Of a stretch of DNA of 64,000 bases, positions 60,281 through 64,000 are shown piece by piece (the stretch's first letter is position 1; every line of letters begins with the position of its first letter). The stretch comes from Pseudomonadota bacterium (GTDB lineage: Bacteria > Myxococcota_A > UBA796 > SXON01): NCBI GenBank assembly GCA_030685065.1, contig JAUXQH010000059.1, positions 1-64,000 of the forward strand, given 5' to 3'. A model generated the notes under the pieces. The model worked only from the letters and a program-made list of their open reading frames with translations, was not told the DNA's origin and did no database searches. A program made the translations under genes and the position numbers.

Positions 60281-61536
60281 ATCTTCTTCACGAGCGAATT
60301 GATCGTGTTGAAGGTCGTCGTGACCTGGTGCTGGATCCGCAGGCCCTTCTTCTGGTGGTACTTCAACAGATCGGACCAGATGGCGGTGATCTCGGCGCGC
60401 ACCTGGTCGTAGGAGCGGGTCTCAATCAGGGACATGAGGTGGTTCACCGCGGGGGGCAGCTCGGCGTCCGCGTAGCTCTCGCTGATGCGGGTCACGGCCT
60501 CGATGAGCTGCTTGTGCAGCGGGTGCTCGGGCGGGATCACGGCGGCGGGCTCGTGCGTCAGCGCGACGGGGCCGGCCTCGGCGTCTTCGGCGGCCGAGTC
60601 GCCCTCGGGCTCCTCGGCATCGGTCGTGTCGTCGATCGTGTCGATCGCCTCGATCACGATGGCGGGCTCCGGACGGCGCGGCGGACCAAGATCGATGGTC
60701 GCGGGGGCCGGGGGAGCGGGGGCTACGGGGGCGGCCGCCGGTGCAGCCGCGGGGGCCGCCGCCGGTGCCACCGAACGAACCGGCGCCTCGATCTGGACGG
60801 GGGCGGCCGCCGGCGTGGCGCCGAGCGGAGCCAGCCCGCGCTCCGCCAGGAACGGGGCGGGATCGCCGAACATCTCGGCGTAGTCCACCAGGCGGAAGCC
60901 GCCCTTGATGGCGTTCGGGCCCAGGTCGTTCTGGCTCTCGATCACGGTCGAGCGGCCGGAGGTCTGCGGGTCGAGGTGCACCTCGGGGGCGAGGATCGCG
61001 TCGACCTGGAGCTTGGCCGCGCCGATGTGCACCGCCTTCGCGCCCTGGATCCCGCGCGCGGTGATCGCCGCGCCGGTGAAGCGGAGGACGGCGCCGTGTA
61101 CGGTGTCCGCCTTGACCGATCCGCCGATCTCGACCTGACCGCCCGCCCGCACGCTCGCGACGGAGACAGCGCCCGCCACGTGGATGTCGCCGCCGGCGTC
61201 GAGCCGCGCGCCGTTCGCATCCCCTGTCACGACGATGCTGCCGCCAGCGGAGAGCGCCTGGGTCGTGGCGTTTCCGGTGATGGACACGGAGCCGCCGGCC
61301 TTGACCTCGTCCGCCTGGGTGTCGCCATGCACGGACACGTCGCCCGCGGCGTGGATCACGCCGCCGGTGACGGGGGCGTGGATGGTGATCGAGCCGGTCG
61401 TGCTCACGATGCGCGTGAGCGAGCGGCCGAAATTGGTGTGGAGGACGATGTCGCCCTCGTTCTCGATCACGACGCCGGCGTCGGTGATCTGGAAGTTTAC
61501 GCCCGCGGGGACGACGAAGGGCTGCGGCTTGTCCAT
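60277..61536 (-). CDS. Polymer-forming (bactofilin/FapA-like) beta-helix protein
   Basis: 419 residues from the ATG at 61536 (with GAGGCAG upstream). Residues about 15-190 are repeating Gly/Val beta-helix turns (GGVIHAAGDVSVHGDTQADE, AGGSVSITGNATTQ, AGGDIHVAGAVSV), as in bactofilin and FapA. An Ala/Pro-rich linker (about 240-300) and a helical C-terminal domain (HPLHKQLIEAVTRISESYAD) follow. Cytoskeletal or scaffold role inferred. Confidence 0.7.
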   Translation of the reverse strand: MDKPQPFVVPAGVNFQITDAGVVIENEGDIVLHTNFGRSLTRIVSTTGSITIHAPVTGGVIHAAGDVSVHGDTQADEVKAGGSVSITGNATTQALSAGGSIVVTGDANGARLDAGGDIHVAGAVSVASVRAGGQVEIGGSVKADTVHGAVLRFTGAAITARGIQGAKAVHIGAAKLQVDAILAPEVHLDPQTSGRSTVIESQNDLGPNAIKGGFRLVDYAEMFGDPAPFLAERGLAPLGATPAAAPVQIEAPVRSVAPAAAPAAAPAAAPVAPAPPAPATIDLGPPRRPEPAIVIEAIDTIDDTTDAEEPEGDSAAEDAEAGPVALTHEPAAVIPPEHPLHKQLIEAVTRISESYADAELPPAVNHLMSLIETRSYDQVRAEITAIWSDLLKYHQKKGLRIQHQVTTTFNTINSLVKKM

Positions 61537-61634
61537 AACGAGCTGCCTCGGGGAGGGTCCGCGCGGTGGCGGGGTGGCGGCCATGCTACGGGCGAGCAGG
61601 CAGGGGCGTCAACATCACGTTGCGATCAGAGACG

Positions 61635-61667
61635 AGACGCCCCCCGCTCCGGTAGCGGGGGGCGTCT
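61635..61667 (-). terminator. Strong terminator after clpA
   Basis: Perfect 14-base arms AGACGCCCCCCGCT (61635-61648) and AGCGGGGGGCGTCT (61654-61667) with a 5-base loop, 33 bases past the clpA stop. No U-tract, but the stem is very stable. Confidence 0.65.
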
Positions 61668-61700
61668 GCCGTCGGGAGGCAGCCGAGTCCTGCGGGGCTC

Positions 61701-64000
61701 TCAGACCGCGGACTCTTTCTCCCGCTTCCCGCCCGAGGCGCCCTCGCCCGTGTCGCTCGCGCCCTCGCCGTCCGGCAGCAGATCCGGCGGTACGGGCAGC
61801 GGTGCGGTGGGCCCGGCGATGATCGTGAACGTGACCTTGTCCCCGTCGAGGTCGGCCAGGACGCTGCCGCCCTTCATGAGCCGCCCGAAGAGGAGCTCGT
61901 CGGCCAGCGGCTTCTTCAGCTCGTCCTGGATGACGCGGCCCATCTCGCGGGCGCCGAACTCGGGCTTGTAGCCCTTCTCTCCGAGCCACGCGCGGAGCGT
62001 GGGGGTGATCTGCAGGGTCACGTCGCGCGCGCCGAGCTGGGCGGAGAGCTCCAGCACGAACTTGTCGACGACCTTGAGCACGATCTCCTGGGAGAGCGGA
62101 CCGAACGCGACCATGCCGTCCAGCCGGTTGCGGAACTCGGGCGGGAAGGTGCGGTTCACCGCGTCGTCCACGCGGCGGCCCTGGTCGGCGCGGCCGAACC
62201 CGGGGCTCGGGCGCTGGCCCTCGCGCACGCCCGCGTTCGTCGTGAGCACGAGGATGACGTTCCGGAAGTCGGCCTTCTTGCCGTTGTTGTCGGTCAGGGT
62301 CGCGTGGTCCATCACCTGCAACAGGATGTTGTAGATGTCGGGGTGCGCCTTCTCGATCTCGTCGAGCACGAGCACGGCGTAGGGCGTACGGTTGACCGCG
62401 CCGGTGAGGAGACCCTCCTGCTCGAACCCGACGTACCCTGGGGGCGCGCCGATGAGCCGGCTCACGGTGTGCTTCTCCATGTACTCGGACATGTCGAAGC
62501 GCAGGAACGCCACGCCGAGCACCTCGGCGAGCTGCTTGGCGAGCTCGGTCTTGCCGACGCCGGTGGGCCCGGAGAAGAGGAACGAGCCGATCGGCTTGTT
62601 CGGCGCACCGAGGCCCGCGCGGTTGAGCTTGATGGTCTGCGTGACGGCGGCGATGGCCTCGTCCTGGCCGTAGATCCGGGCGCTCAGGAGCTCCGGGAGG
62701 CGCGAGAGGCTCATCTGCTCCTCGTTGCTCACGGTGCGGGGCGGGACCCGCGCCATGCGCGCCACGACGGCCTCGATCTCGGGCACGCCGACGACCGATC
62801 CGGGCTTGTGCAGGCGCGCGGCGGCGCCCGCCTCGTCGATCACGTCGACCGCCTTGTCCGGGAGGTGCCGATCGTTGATGTGGCGCGCGGCGAGGCGCGC
62901 GGCGGCGTCGATCGCGTCATCCGAGTAGGTCACACCGTGGTGCGTCTCGAATTGCTTCCTGAGGCCGTGCAGGATGAGGATGCACTCGTCGACCGAGGGC
63001 TCCGCCACGTCGATCGTCTGGAACCGGCGGGCGAGCGCGCGATCCCGGCCGAAGGCGGCGCGGTACTCCAGGTGGGTGGTCGAGCCGATGCAGCGGAGCT
63101 CCCCGCTCGCGAGCGCCGGCTTGAGGAGGTTCGACGCGTCCATCGATCCGCCCTGCGTGGCCCCTGCTCCGATGATCGTGTGGATCTCGTCGATGAACAG
63201 GATGGACTTCGGCTTCTCGTCGAGGGCCTTGAGCACGGCCTTGAGCCGCTCCTCGAAGTCCCCGCGGTAGCGCGTGCCCGCGATGAGCGCGCCCATGTCG
63301 AGCGCGTACAGGCGGCTGCCCTTGAGCAGGTCGGGGACGTTCCCCTCGTGGATGCGCCGCGCGAGGCCCTCCACGATCGCGGTTTTCCCGACGCCGGGAT
63401 CCCCGAGGAACAGGGGGTTGTTCTTGCGACGGCGCGCGAGGATCTGGAGGGTGCGCTCGAGCTCGGCGTCACGGCCGACGAGCGGGTCGATCTTGCCGTT
63501 GGCGGCGCGGGCCACGAGATCGACGCAGAAGTTCGACAGCGGGTCGTTCCCCGAGCTGGCCGTGGACGACTCGCTCTCGCTGGAGATCGAGGAGGTGCTC
63601 GCCTTCTTGTGGGAGGTCTTCCGGACGCCGTGCGCGATGAACGCGGTGACGTCGAGCTTGGTGACCTGCTGCTTCTCCAGCATGTGCACGGCGTGGCTGT
63701 CGTTCTCCGAGAACATCGCGACGAGCAGGTTGCCGCCGCTGACCTCGGTCTTGCCCGAGGACTGGACGTGATGCACGGCCCGCTGGAGCACGCGGGTGAA
63801 CGCCGCGGTCTGCGTGGGCTCGAAATCTTCGGCTTCGTCTTCGGGCAGCTTCTCCATTTTTTCGAAGAAGGCGTCGAGCTCTACCTCGAGCTTCTTCAAG
63901 TCAGCGCCGCAGGCCTCGAGGCATTCGGCGGTCGTTGGGTCGGTCAGCAACGCATACAGCACGTGCTCGAGCGTCAAGAGCTCGTGCCGCTTCTCACGGG
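61701..64000 (-). CDS. clpA: ATP-dependent Clp protease ATP-binding subunit ClpA (5' end beyond window)
   Basis: At least 766 residues; the frame is open to the window edge ([18 protein letters not shown]), so the first about 15-20 codons are missing. Two AAA+ modules: GDPGVGKT with [12 protein letters not shown], and [12 protein letters not shown] with [14 protein letters not shown]. An acidic/Ser-rich linker ([18 protein letters not shown]) is present, and the C-terminus is extended ([18 protein letters not shown]). Unfolds substrates for ClpP. No clpS lies before the edge that can be seen. Confidence 0.93.
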   Translation of the reverse strand, partial: REKRHELLTLEHVLYALLTDPTTAECLEACGADLKKLEVELDAFFEKMEKLPEDEAEDFEPTQTAAFTRVLQRAVHHVQSSGKTEVSGGNLLVAMFSENDSHAVHMLEKQQVTKLDVTAFIAHGVRKTSHKKASTSSISSESESSTASSGNDPLSNFCVDLVARAANGKIDPLVGRDAELERTLQILARRRKNNPLFLGDPGVGKTAIVEGLARRIHEGNVPDLLKGSRLYALDMGALIAGTRYRGDFEERLKAVLKALDEKPKSILFIDEIHTIIGAGATQGGSMDASNLLKPALASGELRCIGSTTHLEYRAAFGRDRALARRFQTIDVAEPSVDECILILHGLRKQFETHHGVTYSDDAIDAAARLAARHINDRHLPDKAVDVIDEAGAAARLHKPGSVVGVPEIEAVVARMARVPPRTVSNEEQMSLSRLPELLSARIYGQDEAIAAVTQTIKLNRAGLGAPNKPIGSFLFSGPTGVGKTELAKQLAEVLGVAFLRFDMSEYMEKHTVSRLIGAPPGYVGFEQEGLLTGAVNRTPYAVLVLDEIEKAHPDIYNILLQVMDHATLTDNNGKKADFRNVILVLTTNAGVREGQRPSPGFGRADQGRRVDDAVNRTFPPEFRNRLDGMVAFGPLSQEIVLKVVDKFVLELSAQLGARDVTLQITPTLRAWLGEKGYKPEFGAREMGRVIQDELKKPLADELLFGRLMKGGSVLADLDGDKVTFTIIAGPTAPLPVPPDLLPDGEGASDTGEGASGGKREKESAV

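Noticed and set aside
57500-60412. 970-codon open frame antisense to the vWA and HEAT genes
   Set aside because: Crosses two well-supported genes; composition is typical of a mirror frame.

Overview
This is a GC-rich (roughly 70%) bacterial window with many lipoproteins, Cys/Asp-rich MopE-type and FG-GAP repeat proteins, TPR and HEAT proteins, and a myxobacterial-type outer-membrane barrel. That profile fits Myxococcota or a related deltaproteobacterial lineage; no rRNA or other taxonomic marker is present. The first about 30 bases are G/T homopolymers and look like a contig end.

Layout. (1) 1-5394: host surface genes: a MopE/FG-GAP lipoprotein, a multi-membrane-span GT-C-like protein with a TPR tail, and an FG-GAP gene that lacks its 5' end and carries a frameshift. 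(2) About 5395-25584: an integrated element. It has a large serine recombinase next to a short resolvase paralogue lacking the catalytic serine, a primase-helicase, small element genes, and a six-gene minus-strand operon (23263 to 9152). The operon consists of McrB-like GTPase A, DUF2357/PD-(D/E)XK nuclease A, a 1427-residue HIT-PLD-SF2 helicase-DUF3427-S24 fusion, McrB-like GTPase B, DUF2357/PD-(D/E)XK nuclease B and a helical-repeat protein. All junctions overlap or are separated by 2-3 bases. It reads as one composite anti-DNA defence system and is the most interesting part of the window. The element abuts the 3' end of tRNA-Asn(GTT). (3) 25675-29482: an exported-protein cluster (HEAT-like protein, HExxH lipoprotein, beta-helix protein, calpain-like protease). 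(4) 29709-43193: housekeeping and surface genes: S11 carboxypeptidase, COG0523 GTPase fused to a molybdopterin-oxidoreductase-like domain, FKBP, pgi, tatD, pal, a ferritin-like protein, an MBL hydrolase and a second MopE/FG-GAP lipoprotein. (5) 43215-52891: aromatic catabolism. A three-subunit 4-hydroxybenzoyl-CoA reductase (with the cysteine-rich loop diagnostic of the family) lies near boxC-boxB and a divergent boxR regulator, implying 4-hydroxybenzoyl-CoA to benzoyl-CoA to 2,3-epoxide to ring opening. boxA and a CoA ligase are not in the window. (6) 52899-64000: thiD, a MarC-family protein, a TPR plus outer-membrane barrel pair, a vWA lipoprotein, a HEAT protein, a bactofilin/FapA-like protein and clpA, which runs off the right edge.

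Most genes sit in short co-directional runs with ATGA, GTGA or TGATG overlaps, so translational coupling is common. An octamer, GTGACACA/TGTGTCAC, is strongly clustered between 40 and 53 kb. A 232-bp tandem duplication of polypyrimidine/polypurine sequence follows the gene ending at 47902. All domain assignments come from reading motifs by eye; no database search was run.
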